A stretch of 64,000 nt of DNA from Romboutsia sedimentorum (GCF_030131845.1 NZ_JASKYM010000001.1:372001-436000); one strand, 5' to 3'; positions 41,393 to 50,814 are shown, counted from the first letter of the stretch. Notes: generated by a model from the sequence alone, not told the origin. Made by a program: numbers and translations.

Positions 41393-42670
41393 TCAATACA
41401 TCTTATTGCTCTCTTTAATTATCTTTTTGAAATATTCCTGTAAATCTGTTTCATCGTTGCGTCGACCTAAGTTTAACTCTTTTGACATGACTTCAATTTC
41501 TTCAAGCATGTCATGAATTTGAACTTCAATGGTAAATTTGTTCCAAACACCAATGAGTTCTTGTACTTTAGGATCAGTAATAGGTAATTGTTTTTGATAG
41601 CAATATTTTAGATTTTTTTTGAATTTTTTAGCATTCTTGATAATCGCTATCTTTTCAATAAAAGAAATACTTTCTTTTATAACGAGTGCTTGCGTTAAAA
41701 CTTTTTCTTCTGGTCTTAAGTTATCAAAAAAGGTTTTATTAATATCTAAAAGGTGATGAAATTCATTTAAATATTGAAAGACTAGGGTTTGATTCACAAA
41801 TTCCTCTCGTGTTTGCGGTAGCGGTTGATTTTGAAATTCTTCCATAATTTTATCGCTCTCTGCAATCGAGTCAACAGTGTTATTCGCATCGTGGAGATTT
41901 CGGGTAAATTGCTCTGTTAGGTTAGCAAGAATCGTTTCTTGTTTTGAATTAAGTTTTACTTTATCGAGAATTTGGGACAATCTAGCAAGGACATCAAACT
42001 GTAAAAACCTCATCTCCATGTACTGAGCATAGTAACTTACTTCAATCAAGACGTAGTTTTCCTGATCTTTATTTGCTCTCGTTTTTGCTCCTTCTAATAA
42101 ATCTTTAACTGATGAAAATAATTTTTGTTCATTTACCTCATCATCTGTATGTCGATGAATTTTATCTACTAGATAACCAACAATCGTTTGAAATTGTTCT
42201 TCAATTTGATCTTGATCATCAGTAATTCGTCCCAGCATTTTTGGCATATAAGTATTCACGATAAGTGCAACTCCTGTCCCGACTACCATCAATGCAACTT
42301 CATTTAAAAGTAAAGCCCCGCTAATAAAACCTTCTCCTAATAGATGCGTCACTAATACGGCGCTCGTTGAAATTCCTTCGCTTGCATTAAATTTAACAGC
42401 GAGTGGGATAAAGCATAATAAAGATAATCCAAATGCTACTGCATTAAATCCAAATACTAAAAACATGACACTCCCAATCGTCAATGATAATACAGTCGCT
42501 TTTAATCGCTGATTCACCACATCAAAGGATTTACGTCGTGTATCTTGAATACTTAATAGTGTAATAATGGCTGCCGCATAGGGATAGCTTAGTCCCAATA
42601 CTTGGGCCAAAACAATCGCAACTGTCCCTCCAATTGCCGTCTTAATGACTCTCAGTCCTATTTTTATCAT
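41393..42670 (-). CDS. Aromatic acid exporter family (FUSC/DUF939) protein
   Basis: 425 residues. N-terminal ~150 residues: five or six helices (VIKTAIGGTVAIVLAQVLGL, YPYAAAIITLLSIQDTRRKS, AALMVVGTGVALIVNTYM-like), then a long cytoplasmic helical domain (DLLEGAKTRANKDQENYVLI, ANLTEQFTRNLHDANNTVDS). Matches the YgaE/UPF0421 type. Its GC content and codons (CGT, GCG, GTC) are clearly higher than the neighbours, so it was probably acquired, perhaps from an Erysipelotrichia/Bacilli source. Substrate unknown. Confidence 0.85.
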   Translation of the reverse strand: MIKIGLRVIKTAIGGTVAIVLAQVLGLSYPYAAAIITLLSIQDTRRKSFDVVNQRLKATVLSLTIGSVMFLVFGFNAVAFGLSLLCFIPLAVKFNASEGISTSAVLVTHLLGEGFISGALLLNEVALMVVGTGVALIVNTYMPKMLGRITDDQDQIEEQFQTIVGYLVDKIHRHTDDEVNEQKLFSSVKDLLEGAKTRANKDQENYVLIEVSYYAQYMEMRFLQFDVLARLSQILDKVKLNSKQETILANLTEQFTRNLHDANNTVDSIAESDKIMEEFQNQPLPQTREEFVNQTLVFQYLNEFHHLLDINKTFFDNLRPEEKVLTQALVIKESISFIEKIAIIKNAKKFKKNLKYCYQKQLPITDPKVQELIGVWNKFTIEVQIHDMLEEIEVMSKELNLGRRNDETDLQEYFKKIIKESNKMY

Positions 42671-43029
42671 TTTTCATCACTCCTCTTGTATAAAAAGTTA
42701 ACTCATTTTCTCAAACGAGCTTCTTTATGTCTTATCAATAAGTTATTCATTATTTTTTTTAAAAAAACTCACTCTTTTTTCACTTTTTTATTAGCATCAC
42801 CTCTTATTTTTTTTATATGATATAATTCCTAAATTTTTTATTCTAAATATATAGGCTAATCCCTAAACCTAAAATCTATAAGTTCTTTAACATTTGAGAA
42901 GATATTGTATTTTCAGAATAATCACTCACTTTCTTGCATAGCTATATATTATCATTACGCCACTATATTGTAAAGCAATATAGCTAAAATAACTATTCCC
43001 TAAAGACACATTTAAAGAGTTTTAATAAA
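42671..43029. other. Gap without genes
   Basis: Upstream region of the exporter gene. T-rich, with one hairpin (ACTATATTG...CAATATAGCT near 42961-42985). No credible reading frame on either strand. Confidence 0.5.
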
Positions 43030-43058
43030 AAAGGCACATTATTTTCTAATGTGCCTTT
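43030..43058. terminator. Terminator after the TetR operon
   Basis: AAAGGCACATTA-TTTTC-TAATGTGCCTTT, a 12-bp perfect stem. Confidence 0.88.
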
Positions 43059-43107
43059 AACTATGCTCTAAAGTGAAATTTAGCCAACTAGTTACTTTTA
43101 ATTTAGC

Positions 43108-43341
43108 TTAAAATTTTTTAAGCTCGTGAGTTGTCGCAATTGTACTTATAGCACCTAATGTTCCTAATGTTATTAATAGTTTTGATGTATAGATAATTCC
43201 TAGGGCTATCCCTCCTATACCAAGTACTACAGAAAAAGCTCTACTTAATTTTAAGCCTGATTTTGTAGGCTTAGGTATATCCATCTCAACCCCAACTAAG
43301 GTATTAACCTTATCTAATGTTGAATTTAATTTTTCAATCAT
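43108..43341 (-). CDS. Small membrane protein, last gene of the TetR unit
   Basis: 77 residues. A polar start (IEKLNSTLDKVNTLVGVEMD) and two helices (AFSVVLGIGGIALGIIYTSK and LLITLGTLGAISTIATTHEL). AAAGAGAG precedes the ATG. Same strand and ~25 bp from 43367, so probably regulated by the TetR protein. Family not recognised. Confidence 0.6.
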   Translation of the reverse strand: MIEKLNSTLDKVNTLVGVEMDIPKPTKSGLKLSRAFSVVLGIGGIALGIIYTSKLLITLGTLGAISTIATTHELKKF

Positions 43342-43366
43342 AACTACACTCTCTTTCTAAAATAGA

Positions 43367-43585
43367 TTAACTCAATACAAAATTTATAATAGGATTAATT
43401 AATAATAAAAAGCTTGAAATAAGGATTCTTAATCCATACATTCTTTTTTTATAAATCCTATAGCAACCAATTAAAAATATGGCTACTGCAACAATAATTG
43501 AAATATAACTTAATTTAGTTACTATATCTGGACTTAATTGAATAATAGGTACTTGCTTTGGAATTGTAAGTGAAAAAATTTTCAT
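43367..43585 (-). CDS. Small membrane protein, middle gene of the TetR unit
   Basis: 72 residues with two helices (LSYISIIVAVAIFLIGCYRI and LRILISSFLLLINPIINFVL). The ATG lies 2 bp after the TetR stop, with the ribosome site inside the TetR gene, so the two are translationally linked. Confidence 0.65.
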   Translation of the reverse strand: MKIFSLTIPKQVPIIQLSPDIVTKLSYISIIVAVAIFLIGCYRIYKKRMYGLRILISSFLLLINPIINFVLS

Positions 43586-43587
43586 TT

Positions 43588-44184
43588 CTAATCTTCTCCT
43601 TCATTAATATCAAATATTCGATTGACCGAACTCTCTAATAAAAACTCAAAAACTTCATATTTGTTATATTCAAAGTCTTTTTCCATAGTTGATGTCAGAA
43701 GTAAGGTACTAAATATCCCATACGCTTTTTCTTCTGAAATTTTCAACTTTAAGTTTGAATTTTTTAAAGTATCTTTAAAGAAAACTTCATTATGTACTTT
43801 AAGCAACTCAATATTTTCCTTAGGCAATTTATTTAAAAACAAAAGATAGTCAGGATTGTTGAAATCATATAGCTTAGGGTACTTGGAATATTCTTTAAAT
43901 AGCCATTTAAGTGCATTTTTAAATCCATTAATTCCTGCATTTAATTCAATTACCCTATTCCAATTTTCTTTCAACTGATTTTGAATCATATAAAATACTT
44001 CAAAAAATAATTCTTCTTTTGTTTCATATAGTCTATAAAATGATCCCGTTGAAATTCCTATCTCTTTTGTCAATGAAGCAATATTTGTCATTTTATATCC
44101 TTTTGTACGCCAACTGTTTTCACAGGCTTTTTTTAATTCATTTTTCAAATTAACAATATCGTGTTCAGAAAAAATTTTAGCCAT
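43588..44184 (-). CDS. TetR-family transcriptional regulator
   Basis: 198 residues. N-terminal helix-turn-helix TNIASLTKEIGISTGSFYRL and YETKEELFFEVF, then a helical ligand domain. It heads a three-gene unit with two small membrane proteins. Three evenly spaced TATTCATGAATA operators sit over its promoter, pointing to autorepression. Confidence 0.92.
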   Translation of the reverse strand: MAKIFSEHDIVNLKNELKKACENSWRTKGYKMTNIASLTKEIGISTGSFYRLYETKEELFFEVFYMIQNQLKENWNRVIELNAGINGFKNALKWLFKEYSKYPKLYDFNNPDYLLFLNKLPKENIELLKVHNEVFFKDTLKNSNLKLKISEEKAYGIFSTLLLTSTMEKDFEYNKYEVFEFLLESSVNRIFDINEGED

Positions 44185-44208
44185 TTCTTCTCCTTTCTTT
44201 AAAATATC

Positions 44209-44268
44209 TATTCATGAATAAAATAAAAATAATATTCATGAATAGATTGTAATTTATATTCATGAACG
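44209..44268 (-). promoter_or_regulatory. Three TetR operators at 24-bp spacing
   Basis: TATTCATGAATA at 44209-44220 and 44233-44244, and TATTCATGAACG at 44257-44268. The starts are exactly 24 bp apart. Confidence 0.8.
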
Positions 44269-44304
44269 TGTCAAGAAAGAATGCTATTTCCGTATATAAA
44301 AAGA

Positions 44305-44320
44305 GACCTATAAATAGGTC
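44305..44320. terminator. Small hairpin between TetR promoter and CGGC gene
   Basis: GACCTATAAATAGGTC, six-bp stem, identical to the hairpin at 13364-13379. Confidence 0.5.
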
Positions 44321-44392
44321 CCCTAACAAACTTTACTCTATTAATGTTTGTTTAAGTATTCTCTTTCTATATTTAAGTCTTACAAACTAATT

Positions 44393-44806
44393 TTATTCAT
44401 AACAGTTGTATATACCTTCTTCTCTTTTTATTTTTGCATTACCACTTATGTAAGATCCCTCTACTACATTTTTATAACCTTTCTTTATTACTAAACTCTT
44501 GATATAGTCTGCATGGGGACATCTATCGTAGTGATGATTGTCAGTTACAACGCAAGATGCCAAGTGAACTACAACTTCATCTTTACTGATATTATTTTTT
44601 TTATATACCTTCTTAGAGAAATGTTCTAATTTGGAGGCAACTCCCTTTCCACAACATCCACCACAAGTAAAAGAAATATATCTTGTAGTACCATCATAAT
44701 CTTTAAAAACTTCATCCTTATTGTAAAAAGCGTTTGTGCATGCAAATCCACTACACCTTCTATGTGCAATATCGCACTGAATTATAACAACATATTTAGT
44801 ATTCAT
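44393..44806 (-). CDS. CGGC-domain protein
   Basis: 137 residues. VIIQCDIAHRRCSGFACTNA, FTCGGCCGKGVASKLEHFSK and VVVHLASCVVTDNHHYDRCP with H-x-C-P-H make the CGGC domain, a putative metal-binding cysteine-rich fold common in anaerobes. Molecular function unknown. Single gene. Confidence 0.85.
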   Translation of the reverse strand: MNTKYVVIIQCDIAHRRCSGFACTNAFYNKDEVFKDYDGTTRYISFTCGGCCGKGVASKLEHFSKKVYKKNNISKDEVVVHLASCVVTDNHHYDRCPHADYIKSLVIKKGYKNVVEGSYISGNAKIKREEGIYNCYE

Positions 44807-44920
44807 ACTTACCCCTCCCTATATTTGTTCATCTTACATTTGTGCATTAAAATACTACTATACTTCGCCCTACATTGAAATAACTTATACATTTATCAAG
44901 TATAGCTGCATCACTACCAA

Positions 44921-46015
44921 CTAATGATCCGATTTTAGACCCGCACCACACATAGGTATTAAAGTATCCTTTATCTTACCGTTAATTTCACAATATTTTA
45001 TATATGCTGCATATGTAGCAGCCGTTGTATGTTCACAATAAATTCCCCTAGATGAAAGAATTTGTCTAGCTTTTAGGATTTGATCCTCTGGTGCTGTGAT
45101 AACATCAACATTATATTTATAAATATACTCAAGTATCTCTATACCTCTCTTAGGATCTCCTATGGCAATACCCTCTGCCATCGTGTATGAAGGCTTTACT
45201 ACTGGAGGCTTTTTATCTCCTTTAAGAACTGCCTTTACAAAAGGATCACAGTTTTGACTTTGAACAGCTATGATATTAGGCATTTCTTTTATTAACCCGC
45301 TTAGTTTTAACTCTTCTAATCCTTTTATAACTCCAATAAATAAAGTTCCATTGCCTAGTGGTATAAAAATATTATGAGGTATTTTACCTAGCTGTTCATA
45401 TACCTCATAAATATAAGTTTTTGTACCTTCATAGAAAAAAGGATTGTATACATGATTTGCATAGTACTTTCCTTTTTTGTCAACTTCCTCTCTGCATACA
45501 TCTGCACAATGATCACGAGAACCTTTTACAATATTAACTCTAGCATTGTGAGCTTTAATCATATCTATTTTTTTAGGGCATGTTCCCTCAGGTACAAATA
45601 TTTCACAATCTATACCTGCTTTTGCACAGTATGCAGCTATACTATTTCCTGCATTACCACTACTATCTTGAACCACTGAATCAACACCAATTGACTTGCA
45701 ATGTGAGATTAGCATAGCAGCTCCTCTGTCTTTAAATGATAGTGTCGGCATAAAGTAGTCCATTTTTAACATAAGATCATCATCAAATGAAACTATAGGT
45801 GACATACCTTCTCCAAGAGTTATAGACTCCCAAGTATTATCTTCTATTGGCATAAATGCTCTATATCTAAATATCCCCCATGTACTTTTGTCTACTAAAT
45901 CTAAGTTAAATATAGGTGGATTAAAATCTAGTTTCCATAATCCACCACAATCACATTTTGATTTAAGTGTTGTAGCTTCTTCATAGTGATTACATTTTTT
46001 ACAAATATATTTCAT
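44921..46015 (-). CDS. Threonine-synthase-like PLP enzyme
   Basis: 364 residues. An N-terminal zinc ribbon (C5, C8, C21, C23), then a fold-type II PLP domain: Lys95 in LSFKDRGAAM, SSGNAGNSIAAYCAKAG, the phosphate loop PLGNGTLFIGVI and the C-terminal MCGAGLKS. Converts phosphohomoserine to threonine if a true ThrC; isolated from hom/thrB here, so another beta-elimination or replacement role is possible. Confidence 0.8.
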   Translation of the reverse strand: MKYICKKCNHYEEATTLKSKCDCGGLWKLDFNPPIFNLDLVDKSTWGIFRYRAFMPIEDNTWESITLGEGMSPIVSFDDDLMLKMDYFMPTLSFKDRGAAMLISHCKSIGVDSVVQDSSGNAGNSIAAYCAKAGIDCEIFVPEGTCPKKIDMIKAHNARVNIVKGSRDHCADVCREEVDKKGKYYANHVYNPFFYEGTKTYIYEVYEQLGKIPHNIFIPLGNGTLFIGVIKGLEELKLSGLIKEMPNIIAVQSQNCDPFVKAVLKGDKKPPVVKPSYTMAEGIAIGDPKRGIEILEYIYKYNVDVITAPEDQILKARQILSSRGIYCEHTTAATYAAYIKYCEINGKIKDTLIPMCGAGLKSDH

Positions 46016-46092
46016 GTCTATACCTACCTTTCAAAATCTACTTCATCTACATATTCCTTTTGGTCTAACATATAAAAAAATGATCTAATTAA

Positions 46093-46623
46093 TTATAAAT
46101 TTCTAACATACGATACTATAAACTTTATATTATCTTTATTGGTAAAATTCATTGGATTTATATAAGCATCTAACATCCCTCTAGTATCCTCATCTCTATC
46201 TTCTTCTTTTATTCCCTTTAATTTAATTTTCAACATATTCATCATAACTTTATCTATCATATTTAAGTTTTGATAATTGAATGCACCTCTTAAATAAAAG
46301 TGTTTTATATCCTGTAATCCCTTAAAATTCATTTGCTCAACAGCTCTTATATCTTCTTCTCTTTTACCAGTTGAACATCCTACTGAAAATACTACAATAT
46401 TTTTGTCTTTTAATTTATCAATATCTTTTGATATTACCTTAAATCCTTTTATATTTCCTGCATGTAGCCATCCACCATAAATTATAGTATCAAAAGTTTT
46501 CAACTTTTCTACCGTAGCATCCTTTGTCTCAATTAATGTACATCCTAAATCTTTTGCTATCCACTGTGCATACTTTTTAGTACTTCCGTATCTAGATTCA
46601 TAAACAACTACTATATTTTCCAT
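46093..46623 (-). CDS. Flavodoxin-domain protein
   Basis: 176 residues. VVYESRYGSTKKYAQWIAKD is the FMN phosphate loop, DTIIYGGWLHAGNIKG the second FMN-binding strand, and FSVGCSTGKREED the third. Size and order match the flavodoxin/HemG-like group. Second-last gene of a likely redox operon: TetR, FMN-binding protein, flavodoxin. Confidence 0.85.
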   Translation of the reverse strand: MENIVVVYESRYGSTKKYAQWIAKDLGCTLIETKDATVEKLKTFDTIIYGGWLHAGNIKGFKVISKDIDKLKDKNIVVFSVGCSTGKREEDIRAVEQMNFKGLQDIKHFYLRGAFNYQNLNMIDKVMMNMLKIKLKGIKEEDRDEDTRGMLDAYINPMNFTNKDNIKFIVSYVRNL

Positions 46624-46636
46624 TATATTCTCCCCC

Positions 46637-47011
46637 TTAATTTATTAGTGCATTTTCTACTGATTTTAAATAAGCCTTAGATGTTGCTGTCGCACCACTT
46701 ATAACATCTATTTTTATATTTTGCTCTTTTATTATTTCTTTAAATAAATCATCACTTATATCTGGTGTAAGCGGACTTGATAATAATTTTATGTCCTTTA
46801 TTTCTTTATCCTTTACAGTAACTTTAACCTCACTTAACCATCTCTCTTTAGAATAGTTCCCTATATAATCTCCATCTTTTATAAGCTTTATCTCTACATT
46901 ATTAATAGGTGTACTTGCAACTTCTTTTAAGCCCTTTGTTGCTACTATAAAAAATCCTATTCCTACGCTAAAAACTAGTAGTATAAAAATTTTTATCTTT
47001 TTAGATTTCAT
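46637..47011 (-). CDS. FMN-binding domain protein, membrane anchored
   Basis: 124 residues. Signal anchor IKIFILLVFSVGIGFFIVAT, then an FMN_bind domain with YIGNYSKERWLSEVKVTVKD and IDVISGATATSKAYLKSVEN, in which the Thr of SGATATS is the usual flavinylation site. Likely an electron carrier outside the membrane, paired with the flavodoxin. Start at 47011 follows GGGGAG; the ATG at 47029 overlaps the TetR stop. Confidence 0.85.
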   Translation of the reverse strand: MKSKKIKIFILLVFSVGIGFFIVATKGLKEVASTPINNVEIKLIKDGDYIGNYSKERWLSEVKVTVKDKEIKDIKLLSSPLTPDISDDLFKEIIKEQNIKIDVISGATATSKAYLKSVENALIN

Positions 47012-47025
47012 ACTCTTACTCCCCT

Positions 47026-47646
47026 TCATTTATCATCTTTAAATATTCCATATATCATAAAATCTAGATAATCATCAATTATCTTATCTATAAACTCTTT
47101 ATCTTTATTAGAAGATAATATTATATTTGAAATAAGTCCATTGATTGAAATCCATGAAAAAAATGCATATTTTTCTGTATCTACAGTTCTCAGTATCCCA
47201 ATTTCTAAATATTTATCATAATATTTTTTTATATCTTTTATCCTTAAATTTTCTTTCTCCTCTTCTGTAAAATCAAAATAAATCCTGCTTATTCCTTCTA
47301 TATCGTTTAGCATTATAGCCCTATATTCCTCAGGACTTTCTAAAATTAAGGATATATACGTTTTATATAAATGCTTTATATTTTCTTTTTCATTATCGCT
47401 AGTTAACTTTAACTTACTCATAGTATCTATAATTTCATTTGCATTTTCTTTCCATATTGAACTTACAATATCTGCCTTATTCTCAAAATAGTTATAAATA
47501 AAAGCTGGAGAATAATCTATTTTTGAAGCTATTTTTCTTATCGATAATTTTGCATACCCTTCATTAATGATTATCTCACTTGCTGCTTTATATATTTCCT
47601 TTTTTATCTTCTGTCTTTCATTTTCTCGTCTTTCTTTGGTCCCCAT
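47026..47646 (-). CDS. TetR-family transcriptional regulator
   Basis: 206 residues. LSIRKIASKIDYSPAFIYNY and FENKADIVSSIWKENANEII form the helix-turn-helix. Start at 47646 is 6 bases after GGAGG. First gene of the 46093-47646 operon. A possible operator with two TGAAC half-sites (TGAACAGTG and ATGAACTGCG on the minus strand) lies at 47677-47706. Confidence 0.9.
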   Translation of the reverse strand: MGTKERRENERQKIKKEIYKAASEIIINEGYAKLSIRKIASKIDYSPAFIYNYFENKADIVSSIWKENANEIIDTMSKLKLTSDNEKENIKHLYKTYISLILESPEEYRAIMLNDIEGISRIYFDFTEEEKENLRIKDIKKYYDKYLEIGILRTVDTEKYAFFSWISINGLISNIILSSNKDKEFIDKIIDDYLDFMIYGIFKDDK

Positions 47647-47780
47647 AACTCCTCCTTTGAACACCATTATTTTTATAAACGCAGTTCATTTTATAAACAC
47701 TGTTCACATACTATAAATTGTATTCATATTTTTCCATTTTGCAACTATTATTTTAAATATTTTTCTAATTAAACAAAAAA

Positions 47781-47812
47781 ATATTACTAGAATTTATTAT
47801 TTCCAGTAATAT
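47781..47812. terminator. Hairpin between thiolase and TetR
   Basis: ATATTACTAGAA and TTCCAGTAATAT pair with one mismatch; it lies downstream of the thiolase stop on the minus strand. Confidence 0.6.
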
Positions 47813-47830
47813 CAGATATCCCAAATTATA

Positions 47831-49036
47831 TTAAACAGTTTTAACTATTACACAAGTTCCCATTCCACCACCTATACAAAGTGATGCTAAACCATTATGC
47901 ACATCTCTTTTTTTCATTTCATGTAAAAGTGTTGTAATTATCCTAGCACCAGATGCTCCAAGTGGATGACCAAGTGCTATTGCCCCTCCATTTACATTAG
48001 TTCGCTCCTCAAACCACTCATCACTTACTCCATGATTTTCTTTTAACTCTTTTATAACTCCAAGAGATTGAACTGCAAAGGCTTCATTTAACTCTATCAA
48101 ATCCATTTGCTCTAGCTTCATATCAGCTCTATCTAATGCATTTTTAACAGCCACAACTGGTCCTAATCCCATCACTGAAGGGTCTACTCCACCTTGACCG
48201 ACTGCTACTATTTCTGCTATTATATTTAAATTATATTCTTTTACAGCTTTTTCTGAAGCTACAATGACCACACTAGCACCATCATTTATACCAGATGCAT
48301 TTCCTGCAGTTACAGTACCATCTTTTTTAAATGCTGGTCTTAATTTTAAAAGCTTTTCTAAGCTTGTATTTCTATTTGGATACTCATCTGTATCTACAAT
48401 CACGCTTCCCTTTTTACTTTTAACTTCTATTGGAACTATCTCATCTTTAAATCTTCCTTCATCAACTGCTTTTATTGCTTTCATTTGAGATTTTATAGAA
48501 AACTCATCTTGTTTTTCCCTACTTATATTATGTTTTTGAGCTATATTTTCAGCAGTCATACCCATATGGTAATTATTAAATGAATCAGTAAGTCCATCAA
48601 CAAGTAAACTATCTCTAAAATTCATTCCTCCCATTTTACTACCAGTTCTTATGCTAATATCACTTACATATGGAGCTTGTGACATAACTTCAACCCCACC
48701 TGCTACTATTAAATCTGCCATATCAGATTTTATTTGTGAATATGCACTCATTACACTTTTCATTCCACTTCCACAAATCATATTTATTGTATATGCTACA
48801 ACTTCACATGGAATATCTGCATATATTGCAGCTTGTCTTGCAATACCTTGTCCTTGACCTGCTGACAACACATTACCTAATATTACTTCATCTATTTTAC
48901 TTGCATCTATATTGTTATTTTTTATAACACTTTTAATTACTTGTCCTGCCAATTGAGATGGCGAAACTGTTGATAAATTTCCTAAAAACTTACCTATTGG
49001 ACTTCTCTTTGCTTCTACTATATATACCTTTGACAT
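47831..49036 (-). CDS. thlA: Acetyl-CoA acetyltransferase (thiolase)
   Basis: 401 residues. Condenses two acetyl-CoA to acetoacetyl-CoA. Nucleophile Cys88 in NMICGSGMKSV, the GNASGINDGASVVIV loop, the His motif NGGAIALGHPLGASGARI and the second Cys in ASLCIGGGMGT are all present. Start at 49036 follows AGGGGG. Stand-alone gene. A relic of it is at 39869-39989. Confidence 0.93.
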   Translation of the reverse strand: MSKVYIVEAKRSPIGKFLGNLSTVSPSQLAGQVIKSVIKNNNIDASKIDEVILGNVLSAGQGQGIARQAAIYADIPCEVVAYTINMICGSGMKSVMSAYSQIKSDMADLIVAGGVEVMSQAPYVSDISIRTGSKMGGMNFRDSLLVDGLTDSFNNYHMGMTAENIAQKHNISREKQDEFSIKSQMKAIKAVDEGRFKDEIVPIEVKSKKGSVIVDTDEYPNRNTSLEKLLKLRPAFKKDGTVTAGNASGINDGASVVIVASEKAVKEYNLNIIAEIVAVGQGGVDPSVMGLGPVVAVKNALDRADMKLEQMDLIELNEAFAVQSLGVIKELKENHGVSDEWFEERTNVNGGAIALGHPLGASGARIITTLLHEMKKRDVHNGLASLCIGGGMGTCVIVKTV

Positions 49037-49194
49037 CTTTTTTCCCCCTTGTTTCATGTTTTATATTTTTTAAATATTACCTTTTATAAATCTATGAAAC
49101 TTCAGAAAATATATACTTAGATTTTCTATTTATATCCATTTATAAAGTTTCCTTATGCTATAATATTAAGGACTTTAAAACCTAGGAGGAATTT

Positions 49195-49908
49195 ATGATG
49201 AAAAATTTAAAGCATTATTTTATAATAGCATCTATATTAATGTTTCTATCAGCTATAATGTTTTTTATACATTATTTAGTATTTGGTCAAGCTTTAAATA
49301 CAGCTTATTACTCTCTTATGAACTTATGCTTTATACCTCTAAATAGCTTAGTTGTGACTATAATACTTGAAAAATTAATAGATTCAAAAGCTAAAAAGCA
49401 AAGGATGGACAAGCTAAATATGCTAGTGGGGATATTCTTTACAGAAGTCGGTTGCAAACTTATGCGCTTAATGATAAGTGCCGATAAAGAAGCAAAAAAC
49501 GCAATAAAGTCTTTTAGTGATTTAGATAAAATCAAAACTATTGTACTAAATCATGACTATAAAATTGATATGAATTGTATAGATTTAGATATTTTAGAAA
49601 AGTTGTTAGTAGATAATAGTAATTTCTTTATAAACTTAATAAGTAATGAAAGTCTTCACCAACACGAGATTTTCACTGATTTGCTTATGTCTGTTGTGCA
49701 TTTAAAAGACGAGATTGTATTTATTAAAAATGATGGTAACGGTGAAATAAATATAAGTCATTTAGAAAATGATATATTAAGAACTTACAAAAACATTGCT
49801 ATTCAATGGGTTTATTATCTTGAATATTTAAATAAATCTTATCCATTTTTATATAACAATGCTATAAGAATTAATCCTTTTAAGTTTGAAGAAACAATAG
49901 AGGGATAA
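49195..49908 (+). CDS. Membrane protein with a soluble C-terminal domain
   Basis: 237 residues. Two helices near the start (YFIIASILMFLSAIMFFIHY and YYSLMNLCFIPLNSLVVTII), then ~170 mostly helical soluble residues (KSFSDLDKIKTIVLNHDYKI, LVDNSNFFINLISNE, HQHEIFTDLLMSVVHLKDEI). AGGAGG precedes two adjacent ATGs. No family recognised. Confidence 0.65.
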   Translation: MMKNLKHYFIIASILMFLSAIMFFIHYLVFGQALNTAYYSLMNLCFIPLNSLVVTIILEKLIDSKAKKQRMDKLNMLVGIFFTEVGCKLMRLMISADKEAKNAIKSFSDLDKIKTIVLNHDYKIDMNCIDLDILEKLLVDNSNFFINLISNESLHQHEIFTDLLMSVVHLKDEIVFIKNDGNGEINISHLENDILRTYKNIAIQWVYYLEYLNKSYPFLYNNAIRINPFKFEETIEG

Positions 49909-49927
49909 TATTTTATTTAGTATAATG

Positions 49928-49958
49928 AAAAGAGGACTTAAAAATCAAGTCCTCTTTT
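49928..49958. terminator. Terminator
   Basis: AAAAGAGGACTT-AAAAATC-AAGTCCTCTTTT with a T-rich tail; bidirectional between converging genes. Confidence 0.9.
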
Positions 49959-49961
49959 TTA

Positions 49962-50171
49962 TTACTTAATTATAAAAGATAGTATCCCTATAATTATACA
50001 TGCGATTCCACTTAACAATTGTCCTATTCCAGATGCTTGTCCCATGAATATTAAATTGAAGATATTTTTACTTTTTTGGTCTTTTCCAAATAATGCCTCA
50101 TCATTTTTCATTCTATGTATTCCCCAAAGTGTTAGTAATACTCCAAATATTATAAATAATACTCTAATCAT
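49962..50171 (-). CDS. Small membrane protein of the XRE unit
   Basis: 69 residues with two helices (IRVLFIIFGVLLTLWGIHRM, SGIGQLLSGIACIIIGILSF). GGAGA precedes the ATG. It is the last gene of 49962-50814, downstream of the XRE regulator. No family recognised. Confidence 0.6.
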   Translation of the reverse strand: MIRVLFIIFGVLLTLWGIHRMKNDEALFGKDQKSKNIFNLIFMGQASGIGQLLSGIACIIIGILSFIIK

Positions 50172-50194
50172 TTTTATTTCTCCATTTCTTATTT

Positions 50195-50398
50195 TTATTT
50201 GTCATCGTCATCAAATATAAAAGTTTCTTCAATTGATAAACCAAAAACTGAAGCTATTTTATATGCAAGTAGAACAGATGGATTGTATTTTTGTTTCTCT
50301 AAAGATATAATTGTTCTTGAAGACACACATACTCTATCAGCTAATTCTTGTTGTGTTAATCCATTCTCTAATCGTAATTCTTTAACTCGATTTATCAT
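50195..50398 (-). CDS. XRE-family regulator
   Basis: 67 residues: NRVKELRLENGLTQQELADR, VCVSSRTIISLEKQKYNPSV and the acidic end FIFDDDDK. Like the 18137 and 51016 proteins it is a minimal Cro-type repressor paired with a membrane protein. Confidence 0.92.
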   Translation of the reverse strand: MINRVKELRLENGLTQQELADRVCVSSRTIISLEKQKYNPSVLLAYKIASVFGLSIEETFIFDDDDK

Positions 50399-50412
50399 TA
50401 GATATCTCCTAA

Positions 50413-50814
50413 CTAGATAGTATGGTTATAATATTTTCTAGATAAAAATTCAATAATCATAAAAGATATTAAAATAGCAAATAAAGCAACGTTTGTTTGA
50501 ATCATAATCCAATTAGAGAGGAGCATAATAATAAAAATTACACATATTAAAATTCTTAAAGTGAATTTAGCTACTTTACCATCTATTAAATCATCTCTTT
50601 CGTCATACTCTTTTGATAGTTCCTTGTCTATTTCTTTTTTATTATTTTGATATTTAATATAAGAAATCATAGAAATTATTAAAAATATTGCTCCTATGAA
50701 TATATTTAAATACCCAAAATCAAATCCTGATGATGGATTGAATATTTTTTCAATACCACCTATTAAAATAAGCATTACTGATACTATAATACGTTGTACA
50801 AACTTATTTTCCAA
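50413..50814 (-). CDS. Four-helix membrane protein (DUF2178-like), TTG start
   Basis: 133 residues. Two helices, a charged loop (KYQNNKKEIDKELSKEYDER), then two helices. The ERDDLIDGKVAKFTLRI loop is typical of the DUF2178-like membrane partners of small XRE regulators. TTG at 50814 is 8 bases after AGGAG. It heads the XRE operon; a perfect palindrome covers the promoter. Confidence 0.65.
   Translation of the reverse strand: MENKFVQRIIVSVMLILIGGIEKIFNPSSGFDFGYLNIFIGAIFLIISMISYIKYQNNKKEIDKELSKEYDERDDLIDGKVAKFTLRILICVIFIIMLLSNWIMIQTNVALFAILISFMIIEFLSRKYYNHTI

Noticed and set aside
44209-44268. CRISPR-like array from the evenly spaced repeats
   Set aside because: Only three 12-bp palindromes over a promoter; they are repressor sites. 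No cas genes or longer arrays in the window.
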